A DNA stretch of 5,295 bases from JAWLCQ01 sp041687095 (GTDB lineage Bacteria; Planctomycetota; Phycisphaerae; SM23-33), in assembly GCA_041687095.1 (NCBI GenBank), contig JAWLCQ010000268.1:1-5295 (forward strand). Direction: 5' to 3'. Below, one piece after another: positions 1 to 3,960 of the stretch. The position numbers were made by a program, and so were the translations under genes. Positions within the stretch are counted from its first letter, which is position 1, and the number at the start of each line of letters is the position of its first letter. The notes beneath the pieces were generated by a model that saw only the letters and a list, made by a program, of their open reading frames with translations, was not told the DNA's origin and did no database searches.

Positions 1-18
1 CCAGCGCAGACTATTCCG
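1..18 (+). repeat. 18-bp direct repeat, copy 1
   Basis: CCAGCGCAGACTATTCCG occurs here and again, identical, at 284-301. In both places it is followed by a short T-run and then ACCCCTC. The repeat may extend further left beyond the window. Its role is unknown; it could be the conserved end of a dispersed repeat. Confidence 0.6.
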
Positions 19-82
19 AGTTTCACCCCTCCCACCCCTCTCCCCACCGGGGAGAGGATGTCGCGCAGCGACAGGTGAGGGG
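1..82. repeat. Three-stem extragenic palindromic repeat
   Basis: Seen: an outer stem CCCCTC (26-31) / GAGGGG (77-82) encloses two hairpins. The first is a perfect 9-bp stem CCTCTCCCC (37-45) / GGGGAGAGG (49-57) with a 3-nt loop. The second is TGTCG (59-63) / CGACA (69-73) with a 5-nt loop. Overall this is a three-way-junction shape. The C-rich/G-rich hairpin followed by a small CG-rich hairpin is a form often seen for dispersed intergenic repeats in GC-rich genomes. The left boundary is unknown because the element touches the window edge. It could act as an RNA 3'-end structure for a gene lying to the left, but there is no T-tract. Confidence 0.55.
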
Positions 83-106
83 GGCCCGGACCCACCCACG
101 TGCGAG

Positions 107-169
107 CGAAACGGGGACTGGCTCCGCAGGGGCGCGCCGTTCGCCCCGGAGGTGCCTGTCCCCCTTTCG
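107..169 (-). repeat. Structured hairpin repeat, copy A (reverse orientation)
   Basis: Read on the minus strand, this is CGAAA + GGGGGACAGGCACCT + a 21-nt centre + TGCGGAGCCAGTCCCCG + TTTCG. The arms form an imperfect palindrome: GGGGACAGGCACC against GGGGACTGGCTCC, differing at two positions. The centre holds a 6-bp stem GGGGCG/CGCCCC around a 7-nt loop. A second copy in the opposite orientation lies at 3781-3847 with identical 15- and 17-nt arms but a different centre, whose stem is preserved by compensatory changes. This is a mobile or dispersed structured repeat of unknown family, possibly spread by a RAYT transposase. Confidence 0.75.
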
Positions 170-283
170 CGGTCCCACTCGCACCTACCGTGTAAAACAA
201 ACCCATCTCGCCTCCTCCCCATCCTCGAAAACGAACCCACCGGCACACCCCCCCACGAGCGCGCCCAACCGTGAGGAACGAAC

Positions 284-301
284 CCAGCGCAGACTATTCC
301 G
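284..301 (+). repeat. 18-bp direct repeat, copy 2
   Basis: This is an exact second copy of the 18-bp sequence at 1-18, followed by TTTTT and ACCCCTCTCCC, much like copy 1. The stretch between the copies (170-283) shows only low-complexity C-rich sequence with scattered ACGAACCCA-like words, and no gene. Confidence 0.6.
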
Positions 302-347
302 TTTTTTACCCCTCTCCCTGCGGCTAAGGCATCTGTACATCCCGGAG

Positions 348-522
348 AATGAGCGGGGATGAACGCGGATGAACGCAGATACGGAGAGGGCAGGGATGCA
401 GGGGATGCAGGGGATCGGAGGGTAAAGGGTTGGAGGGCAGAGGGTTCCGAGACCTGCCGGCCCTGCTTCTTCTCATCCTTCTTCTCCTGATCCGCGTTCA
501 TCTGCGTTCATCCCCGCTCATT
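348..522. repeat. 33-bp inverted repeat with 109-nt spacer
   Basis: The left arm (348-380) and right arm (490-522) are inverted copies of AATGAGCGGGGATGAACGC followed by GATGAACGC-type units, with 31 of 33 positions matching. The two mismatches are a reciprocal A/G swap between adjacent GATGAACGC(A/G) units. The right arm continues to 538 with an additional partial unit (TCATCCCCGCTCAT). The spacer is purine-rich then pyrimidine-rich and contains GGGATGCA twice in tandem (about 393-410). Open frames crossing it merely translate the repeat. It may be a large hairpin-forming dispersed repeat. Confidence 0.7.
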
Positions 523-679
523 TTCATCCCCGCTCATCTTCGGATGGTGTCGAGCCCGCCACCCCGACGGGGCCTCGGCTGCCTCGCGCCGCCGGGCCGG
601 GGAGACCCGCCGCCCCCGTCCATCCCGCAGCCGCCGTGTCGCGAATCCGCGCGGACCTCGCCTCCGCCCGTTCTCGCCA

Positions 680-708
680 TAGGCAACTCCTCCTATAGTT
701 ATTATTAT
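680..708 (+). promoter_or_regulatory. Candidate sigma70-type promoter
   Basis: TAGGCA (680-685, four of six matches to TTGACA) is spaced 17 nt from TATTAT (703-708, five of six matches to TATAAT). It sits in the only clearly AT-rich patch of the left kilobase (692-708). The folded element at 721-796 starts about 12 nt downstream. No protein gene follows, so if real it would drive a noncoding transcript. This is a weak call, made on sequence match alone. Confidence 0.22.
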
Positions 709-720
709 GCACAACCCACA

Positions 721-796
721 GCGCCGTCCCGCCGAAATTGCGACTGGGGGATACCAGAGCCGCAACCGACGTATTCCCAGCAGGTTGCGACGGCGC
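721..796. repeat. Folded 76-nt element (nested inverted repeats)
   Basis: A perfect 8-bp outer stem GCGCCGTC (721-728) / GACGGCGC (789-796) encloses a second stem, CTGGGGGATAC (744-754) / GTATTCCCAG (771-780), which pairs except for one bulge or mismatch. Alternative pairings exist: GCAACC (761-766) with GGTTGC (782-787), and GGATACCA (749-756) with TGGTATCC (837-844). So it could switch between folds, or could simply be a nested palindromic repeat. Its identity as an RNA is not established. Confidence 0.4.
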
Positions 797-902
797 AAAT
801 CCTCCCCCCCACGCCCCGCCCGCCCCAGTGGACACTTGGTATCCGCAAATGGCGCAGCAGTCGAGGCCGCGCCAATGGGTAACACTGCAACGAAAGATGT
901 GA

Positions 903-1031
903 ACTGGTTGACTGGTTAACTGGTGACTGGGACAGCAGTTTGCGTGGGCTGCCCGCCTGGGACTGCCGGAGGGGCCCACTTGGTTGCAAGCCACTGCCAA
1001 TCCACCAGTCAACCAGTCAACCAGTCAACCA
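903..1031. repeat. Inverted repeat of ACTGGTTG / CCAGTCAA tandem units
   Basis: The left arm (903-930) consists of ACTGGTTG-type units. The right arm (1002-1031) has three head-to-tail CCAGTCAA units and is its approximate reverse complement. GTGGGC (944-949) and GCCCAC (974-979) can extend the pairing inward. It looks like an 8-bp microsatellite-like unit arranged as a large hairpin. The unit is far too short, and there are no spacers, for a CRISPR. Confidence 0.6.
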
Positions 1032-1090
1032 AGCTTCGTTGTAGCGGTAAAGAGGGGCGGTTATGCGTGTCGGAGAATCCCCCTTGCCCC

Positions 1091-1106
1091 CGTCCGAGGG
1101 CGGACG
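1091..1106. promoter_or_regulatory. Hairpin overlapping the RAYT leader
   Basis: CGTCCG (1091-1096), AGGG loop, CGGACG (1101-1106) form a perfect 6-bp hairpin. It ends immediately before the AGGA Shine-Dalgarno-like motif (1108-1111) of the RAYT remnant. It could be a REP-like hairpin flanking the transposase gene or could mask the ribosome-binding site. Both readings are inference. Confidence 0.35.
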
Positions 1107-1163
1107 TAGGATGCTGTCATGCCGCGAGCCGCACGAACCGTCCTGTCCGGTGTGCCGCATCAC

Positions 1164-1194
1164 CAGCCTTCGCCAGGGCTTCGGCTTGACAGGC
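1164..1194 (+). other. 31-nt insertion in the RAYT remnant
   Basis: Removing these 31 nt restores the family consensus GVPHHVTQRGNNR across the joint: CAT CAC followed by GTG ACG CAG. The inserted stretch contains imperfectly self-complementary AGCC...GGCT words (GCCTTCGCC, GGCTTCGGC). No target duplication is evident. It is probably a short repeat insertion or a local duplication of unknown source. Confidence 0.55.
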
Positions 1195-1237
1195 GTGACG
1201 CAGCGGGGGAACAACCGCCCGGGAGGCGCAGGACGAT

Positions 1238-1257
1238 GGAAATTAGGAACCGTCCCT
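1238..1257 (+). repeat. GGAAAT..GG...CGTCCCT repeat word at the RAYT deletion junction
   Basis: This 20-nt word matches the corresponding 20 nt of the repeat ending the RAYT remnant (1727-1746) at 16 positions, sharing GGAAAT and CGTCCCT. It lies exactly where the transposase core is missing, between the NNR codons (ending 1218) and the QHVNR codons (1266 onward). This suggests that a repeat insertion or repeat-mediated recombination caused the deletion. Confidence 0.5.
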
Positions 1258-1707
1258 ATTTATCTCAGCACGTCAACCGCCAGCAGCACGGGGGCGGGCG
1301 GCTGTGGCAGGGGCGGTTCTTCTCGTGTCCGCTGGACGCGGAGCACCTGTGGGCGGCGGTGCGGTACGTCGAGCGAAATCCGGTGCGTGCGGGGCTGGTG
1401 GATCGCGCGGAGGCGTACCGCTGGTCGAGTGCGGCCGCTCACTACGGTCTGCGGGCGGAGGCGGTGCTGTCGGACCCGTGCGAGCTGGCGGTGCGGCTGG
1501 GCGCGGGGCGATGGTCGCAGTGGCTCCGCGGGCCGTGGGAGCAGGAGGCGGTGATGGTGCAGCGTCTGCGGGCGTGCACGTCCAGCGGCCGCCCGGCCGG
1601 GGGCGAGGGGTTCGTGTCTCGCCTGGAATCGCTGGTGGGCCGCCGCCTGCGTCCCGGCCCCGTCGGCCGCCCCCGCCAGCGCGGTGCCAAAGCGGACGGG
1701 CAGCGAG

Positions 1708-1746
1708 AGGAAAGGGTGAATGATGCGGAAATCGGGTAGCGTCCCT
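1708..1746 (+). repeat. 39-nt dispersed repeat, copy 1
   Basis: It matches 2966-3004 at 36 of 39 positions in the same orientation. The shared core is AATCGGGTAGCGTCCCT. A shorter inverted copy of the core is at 2128-2140. This copy supplies the last codons and the stop of the RAYT remnant, as expected of a repeat flanking its transposase gene. Just after it lies a tandem TGCTATCTGC/TGCTATCTGA (about 1746-1765). Confidence 0.75.
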
Positions 1747-1808
1747 GCTATCTGCTGCTATCTGATCTTCGTAATGCTGGACCGGGCACAGGCAAGTAAG
1801 GTGACAAC

Positions 1809-2090
1809 ATGGCAACAGCAGATATCATACGACGGGTAACGGACGAATTGAGCTATAATTTACTATATGCCCCGCAGTATCCAGCGGAAGACCAGACTAA
1901 TGTTGATCGGGAGGAGCGACTCATGATGCAGTGGCTGGGCGAGGTCAAGTCAGTTACCACGAGCGCAGCGGTTCTTGACCGTGTTCAGATGGGGGCACAG
2001 CACATTGCACACGCCTTTGAGGCCTTGAGGAGTGGTGATGAACAGACCGCTCGAAGGAGCATTGAAGCAGCCATTGATAGCCTTCGCTAA
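1809..2090 (+). CDS. Small hypothetical protein (93 aa)
   Basis: I do not recognise a family. The protein is soluble-looking, has no signal peptide or membrane segment, and looks mostly helical. Its second half (LDRVQMGAQHIAHAFEALRSGDEQTARRSIEAAIDSL) has the heptad-like spacing of a helical hairpin, and the middle holds an acidic patch (AEDQTNVDREE). The ATG is supported by AAGG (1798-1801) 7 nt upstream. Base use is clearly less GC-rich than in the neighbours: ATA, TTA, CTA and TAT codons occur near the start, unlike the leftward genes at 3961 and beyond, which use almost only G/C at third positions. This suggests recent acquisition. It lies alone between a 39-nt repeat and a block of GGGAC-type repeats, with no operon partner. 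The CDS is likely real because it has a good ribosome-binding site and a natural composition. Confidence 0.7.
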   Translation: MATADIIRRVTDELSYNLLYAPQYPAEDQTNVDREERLMMQWLGEVKSVTTSAAVLDRVQMGAQHIAHAFEALRSGDEQTARRSIEAAIDSLR

Positions 2091-2127
2091 GGCTCTCCCC
2101 CGGCAGGGTCCGGGAATATTGGTAGGT

Positions 2128-2140
2128 GGGACGCTACCCG
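2128..2140 (-). repeat. Inverted copy of the CGGGTAGCGTCCC core
   Basis: GGGACGCTACCCG here is the exact reverse complement of the core CGGGTAGCGTCCC found at 1733-1745 and 2991-3003. Only the core is conserved; the flanking bases differ from the other two copies. Confidence 0.55.
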
Positions 2141-2154
2141 GTCTCCGTCGGCCG

Positions 2155-2200
2155 GAAGTTATGGGGACAGATACCCCGAAGTTATGGGGACAGATACCCC
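2155..2200 (+). repeat. 23-bp perfect tandem repeat, two units
   Basis: Units at 2155-2177 and 2178-2200 are identical. Each begins GAAGTTAT and ends with GGGGACAGATACCCC, itself a short palindrome with a GGGG/CCCC stem. The block lies in the 233-nt gap between two small genes. It explains an apparent N-terminal extension of the downstream frame, which merely translates the repeat. Confidence 0.8.
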
Positions 2201-2210
2201 AACTCCCCGC

Positions 2211-2241
2211 AGTTGTGGTGTCTGTCCCTGAAACCACGACT
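2211..2241. repeat. Hairpin carrying an inverted GGGACAG word
   Basis: AGTTGTGGT (2211-2219) pairs with ACCACGACT (2233-2241) over 9 bp with one G-T wobble. The 13-nt loop contains CTGTCCC, the reverse complement of the GGGACAG word present in the tandem units just upstream. Together they look like one composite element with two direct and one inverted unit. There is no T-tract, so it is not a convincing terminator. Confidence 0.45.
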
Positions 2242-2323
2242 TGCGAACGAGGCCGCTGGCACGTCCCAGCCCAGCCGGCATCCGGATATCGGCGGCCCAA
2301 GTAGCCAAAGAGGACCATCGACC

Positions 2324-2812
2324 ATGACGAAACCTGAAGCAGACAGGGACGAGCCGGGGGACGCCGCCTGGCACGCTATTGAGCCGTACTGCGAATCCGT
2401 GGGTATCTACAATGGCCCCCAGGTCTTCGTCGACAGTTTCGAGAAGGTGCCGGAGCCGGCGCGGCGCCTGTTCGCCGTCTGGTTCTGCGACGCCGAGGTC
2501 TGCAACGGCGGGTTCCATCAGTTCTTCTTCAACTCGACGGGCGTGCTCGCGCCCGAGGCGGCCGAGGGGTTCCGTGCCGCCGGCCTGACCGAACTCGCAG
2601 AGCTGCTGGAAACGGCCATCGCCAGGCTCGGCGAGCCGTACCCGCGAGACCGGGCGAAACGCTTGGCGGTACTGGAGACCCTGAAGCGGCCCGGCACCAA
2701 GCGCGAGGAGTGTGACCCCTTCTATGAGTTAGATGACCGCTACTACGAGGCTAAGGATCGACTCGACTTCGACCGAGTTCTCGATGACTATGCCCGCCGG
2801 AGCGCCCGTTGA
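2324..2812 (+). CDS. DUF4375 / DMP19-family protein
   Basis: The 162-aa protein carries the hallmark of the DUF4375 (DMP19-type) family: NGGFHQFFFNSTG at residues 61-73, preceded by a helical segment with VPEPARRLFAVWFCDAEV. After it come EAAEGFRAAGL and the acidic C-terminal DPFYELDDRYYEAKDRL (131-147). The length fits a single complete domain. The family name comes from a neisserial protein described as a DNA mimic; most members have no known function and are often found as scattered accessory or immunity-like genes, so a DNA-mimic role here is not implied. I chose the ATG at 2324 because AGAGGA (2309-2314) sits 9 nt upstream. An in-frame start at 2126 would add 66 residues that only translate tandem repeats. 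There is no signal peptide. No operon partner is present; a MITE-like element begins 18 nt after the stop. Confidence 0.88.
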   Translation: MTKPEADRDEPGDAAWHAIEPYCESVGIYNGPQVFVDSFEKVPEPARRLFAVWFCDAEVCNGGFHQFFFNSTGVLAPEAAEGFRAAGLTELAELLETAIARLGEPYPRDRAKRLAVLETLKRPGTKREECDPFYELDDRYYEAKDRLDFDRVLDDYARRSAR

Positions 2813-2829
2813 CCGATGAACGGGCATAT

Positions 2830-2933
2830 TACTGAGCGTTGCATAAAGACGTTACGTGGTCATAACGGAAACGCCTTCTCCTGTAAGGCGATTCGCGTCC
2901 GACAACATGACGTTCTTTATGCAACGCTCAGTA
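2830..2933. mobile_element. MITE-like element with 20-bp terminal inverted repeats
   Basis: TACTGAGCGTTGCATAAAGA (2830-2849) is perfectly inverted at 2914-2933. If the outermost TA at each end is a target duplication, the body is exactly 100 bp (2832-2931), as expected for TA-targeting elements. TA is self-complementary, however, so this cannot be told from a longer inverted repeat. Inside are CGTTA (2850-2854)/TAACG (2863-2867), CGCCTT (2872-2877)/AAGGCG (2885-2890), and a weak CGTC (2896-2899)/GACG (2909-2912), giving a cloverleaf-like fold. No transposase lies inside. A short frame entering it from 2816 is not a gene. It would need a transposase supplied in trans. I cannot assign the parent IS family from the ends alone. 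Confidence 0.75.
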
Positions 2934-2965
2934 GGCTTCCCAGCGACCGATATCCTGATATCCCC

Positions 2966-3004
2966 AGGAAAGGGCGAATGATGGGGCAATCGGGTAGCGT
3001 CCCT
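2966..3004 (+). repeat. 39-nt dispersed repeat, copy 2
   Basis: It matches 1708-1746 at 36 of 39 positions in the same orientation and begins 33 nt after the MITE-like element. It sits 39 nt upstream of the next gene's start codon, so it may contribute leader sequence to that gene. The two copies bracket a 1.2-kb segment containing two orphan genes. Confidence 0.75.
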
Positions 3005-3043
3005 AAGATTCTCTGATATTCTACGGGGGCGGGAGATAGGCAG

Positions 3044-3676
3044 ATGCCTGAGTTTCAGTCAATGTTTGAAGAGTCGACAGGTCAGCCACTCGTGTACAAG
3101 GGCAATACCGTGGTGATGAGCGACTTCTTCCCGACTGAGGGCGCAAGCCGGTTCCGACTGGTCATTGAGACCTGCAATGGCAATCCGACTCGTTGGGATT
3201 CCGCGAGTGCATGGAGCCCAGATCGATGGCGCGAGAATCGTACGCCTGAGGGCCTCTTTCGCACGTCTGTGGATGGCCTAGCTCCCTGGCGGAATCTTGA
3301 ACCGCCTGGGCGTTGGCGGCAGGGCGTCTCCGTGCGCCTGATGTACAAAGACCGCAAGGGACAGTGGCGCAGAGGCGCTGGCGACGGCAATGTCGGACAC
3401 ATCGTAATCGGCGGGCGGGCCGCAAGTGGACCCGACGGCGTCGCATTCTGGCAGGCCAAGGATTGGGATGAGGTCGAGTTCGCGGTTTTGGGCGGTGCTC
3501 CTTTCATCAATGTCTACAATCTGTGGGACTGCGGGAACGGCGTCATTCACTCTTGGATGAATGGTGCGGCGATGATCGTCGAGGAGATTCCCAATGGGCG
3601 GCGGTATCGCTGCAACGATGGCGAGGCAGACGAGGACTTCGATGACATCGTCTTCCGGCTGGAGCGGGGATACTGA
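3044..3676 (+). CDS. Hypothetical protein (210 aa) with DUF4114-like acidic tail
   Basis: No family is recognised for the whole protein. It is tryptophan-rich (about ten Trp, for example at 51, 57, 62, 82, 91, 108, 136, 141, 161 and 171). It alternates short hydrophobic strands with G/N/D-rich turns (GAGDGNVGHIVIGGRAASGPDG), which suggests a beta-sandwich. The C-terminal NDGEADEDFDDIVFRLERG resembles the closing motif of DUF4114 domains (D-x-D-F/Y-N-D-hydrophobic-V-F), which occur in secreted or surface proteins, perhaps binding calcium. This is a by-eye similarity only. No signal peptide is visible, which argues against export by the Sec route. The start is supported by GGGAG (3031-3035) 8 nt before the ATG. 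The stop codon lies inside the first unit of a perfect 42-bp tandem repeat, so the final codons (GGA TAC TGA) are repeat-derived or were copied with it. There is no operon partner. Confidence 0.75.
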   Translation: MPEFQSMFEESTGQPLVYKGNTVVMSDFFPTEGASRFRLVIETCNGNPTRWDSASAWSPDRWRENRTPEGLFRTSVDGLAPWRNLEPPGRWRQGVSVRLMYKDRKGQWRRGAGDGNVGHIVIGGRAASGPDGVAFWQAKDWDEVEFAVLGGAPFINVYNLWDCGNGVIHSWMNGAAMIVEEIPNGRRYRCNDGEADEDFDDIVFRLERGY

Positions 3677-3750
3677 GGGACGGTTACCGTTTCTTGGTAA
3701 CCGTTCACGGGATACTGAGGGACGGTTACCGTTTCTTGGTAACCGTTCAC
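3667..3750 (+). repeat. Perfect 42-bp tandem repeat with hairpins
   Basis: Units at 3667-3708 and 3709-3750 are identical. Each contains a 9-bp perfect stem ACGGTTACC/GGTAACCGT around a GTTTCTT loop (3680-3704 and 3722-3746). Unit 1 starts inside the last codons of the upstream gene and carries its stop. The paired hairpins could protect or define the mRNA 3' end, but there is no U-tract. The reverse complement of the core, AAACGGTAACCGTCCCT, resembles the AAATCGGGTAGCGTCCCT repeats elsewhere in the window. Confidence 0.85.
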
Positions 3751-3780
3751 GGGAGTGCGGGTGAGGAGCGCCGCACCGCC

Positions 3781-3847
3781 TCGAAAAGGGGGACAGGCAC
3801 CTGCGCGGCAAGAAGCATGCCGCTGCGGAGCCAGTCCCCGTTTTCGA
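3781..3847 (+). repeat. Structured hairpin repeat, copy B
   Basis: This is the forward copy of the element at 107-169. The outer TCGAAAA (3781-3787) / TTTTCGA (3841-3847) is a perfect 7-bp stem. Then come GGGGACAGGCACC against GGAGCCAGTCCCC, paired except at two positions, and a central GCGGCA/TGCCGC stem with a 7-nt AGAAGCA loop. The central stem differs from copy A by two paired substitutions that keep base pairing. It lies in the convergent gap between the rightward small genes and the leftward operon. Confidence 0.78.
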
Positions 3848-3873
3848 GGCTCCCTGCGCCTTGCCCGCCTGCG

Positions 3874-3906
3874 CCCGCCTTCGGCTCCCGGCGGGGCCTT
3901 TTCTTC
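3874..3906 (+). terminator. Possible rightward intrinsic terminator
   Basis: CCCGCC (3874-3879) / GGCGGG (3890-3895), with a 10-nt loop, is followed after GCC by TTTTCTTC (3899-3906). The stem is GC-rich, but the T-tract is offset and imperfect. It would end rightward transcription entering from the small-gene segment before it meets the leftward operon. Confidence 0.35.
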
Positions 3907-3907
3907 A

Positions 3908-3933
3908 CGCCTTCGCCGCTGTGTGCGAAGGCG
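3908..3933 (-). terminator. Possible leftward terminator or 3'-end hairpin
   Basis: A perfect 9-bp inverted repeat CGCCTTCGC (3908-3916) / GCGAAGGCG (3925-3933) with an 8-nt loop lies 27 nt past the stop of the leftward toroid gene. On the minus strand it is followed by TGAAGAAAAGG rather than a U-tract. It is therefore either a Rho-type or RNA-stability hairpin rather than a classical intrinsic terminator. Confidence 0.4.
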
Positions 3934-3960
3934 GGAACGGTTGCGAGAGTCGAAGACGCC

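Larger units (their letters stand above)
1..1118. other. Gene-free, repeat-dense intergenic region
   Basis: No frame in this 1.1 kb reads as a plausible protein. The longer open frames are arginine/proline/serine-rich translations of GC-rich repeats and have no homology that I recognise. Outside the individually listed repeats, 170-283 and 540-670 contain only C- and G-rich low-complexity sequence. The region has the character of a junkyard of dispersed elements next to a decayed transposase. Confidence 0.6.
1119..1739 (+). pseudogene. Degenerate REP-associated tyrosine transposase (RAYT, IS200-like)
   Basis: RAYTs are single-domain HUH transposases that act on palindromic repeats at their own flanks. 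The family start is present: MPRAARTVLSGVPHH (residues 1-15). The next expected residues, VTQRGNNR, lie in another frame at 1195-1218, displaced by a 31-nt insertion (1164-1194) placed exactly at a codon boundary. The middle of the protein, including the HUH motif (normally NHVHL-like), is missing. In its place is about 48 nt containing a repeat word. The C-terminal half then resumes in the starting frame: HVNRQQH (51-57), GRLWQGRFFSCPLDAEHLWA, RYVERNPVRAGLV, YRWSSAAAH, then GRPAGGEGFVSRLESLVGRRL and GRPRQR. The frame stays open by chance over 206 codons, so an automatic caller would report a protein. An AGGA motif lies 7 nt before the ATG. The tail beyond GRPRQR and the stop codon lie in a repeat (1708-1746). 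It should be catalytically dead. Confidence 0.85.

Noticed and set aside
430..882. 150-codon rightward frame with a Leu-rich start
   Set aside because: The hydrophobic start translates the right arm of the 33-bp inverted repeat, and the rest is Pro/Arg/Ser-rich. It has no gene-like composition.
524..1012. 162-codon leftward frame
   Set aside because: It runs through three separate repeats, including the CCAGTCAA array, and shows no protein family features.
1002..1031. Possible CRISPR array
   Set aside because: The units are 8 bp, head to tail, without spacers. It is a microsatellite-like repeat.
2126..2323. N-terminal extension of the DUF4375 gene by 66 codons
   Set aside because: The extension translates the 23-bp tandem repeat and hairpin. 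A well-placed AGAGGA precedes the ATG at 2324, where family similarity begins.
2816..3016. 66-codon frame after the DUF4375 gene
   Set aside because: It lies almost wholly in the MITE-like element and the 39-nt repeat, with no ribosome-binding site of note.
2091..3043. Integron attC sites between the small genes
   Set aside because: The gaps contain inverted repeats, but I could not find paired RYYYAAC / GTTRRRY cores in the needed arrangement.
3547..3750. Leftward frame with a repeated NGYQETVTVPQYP peptide
   Set aside because: The peptide repeat is simply the translation of the 42-bp tandem duplication.
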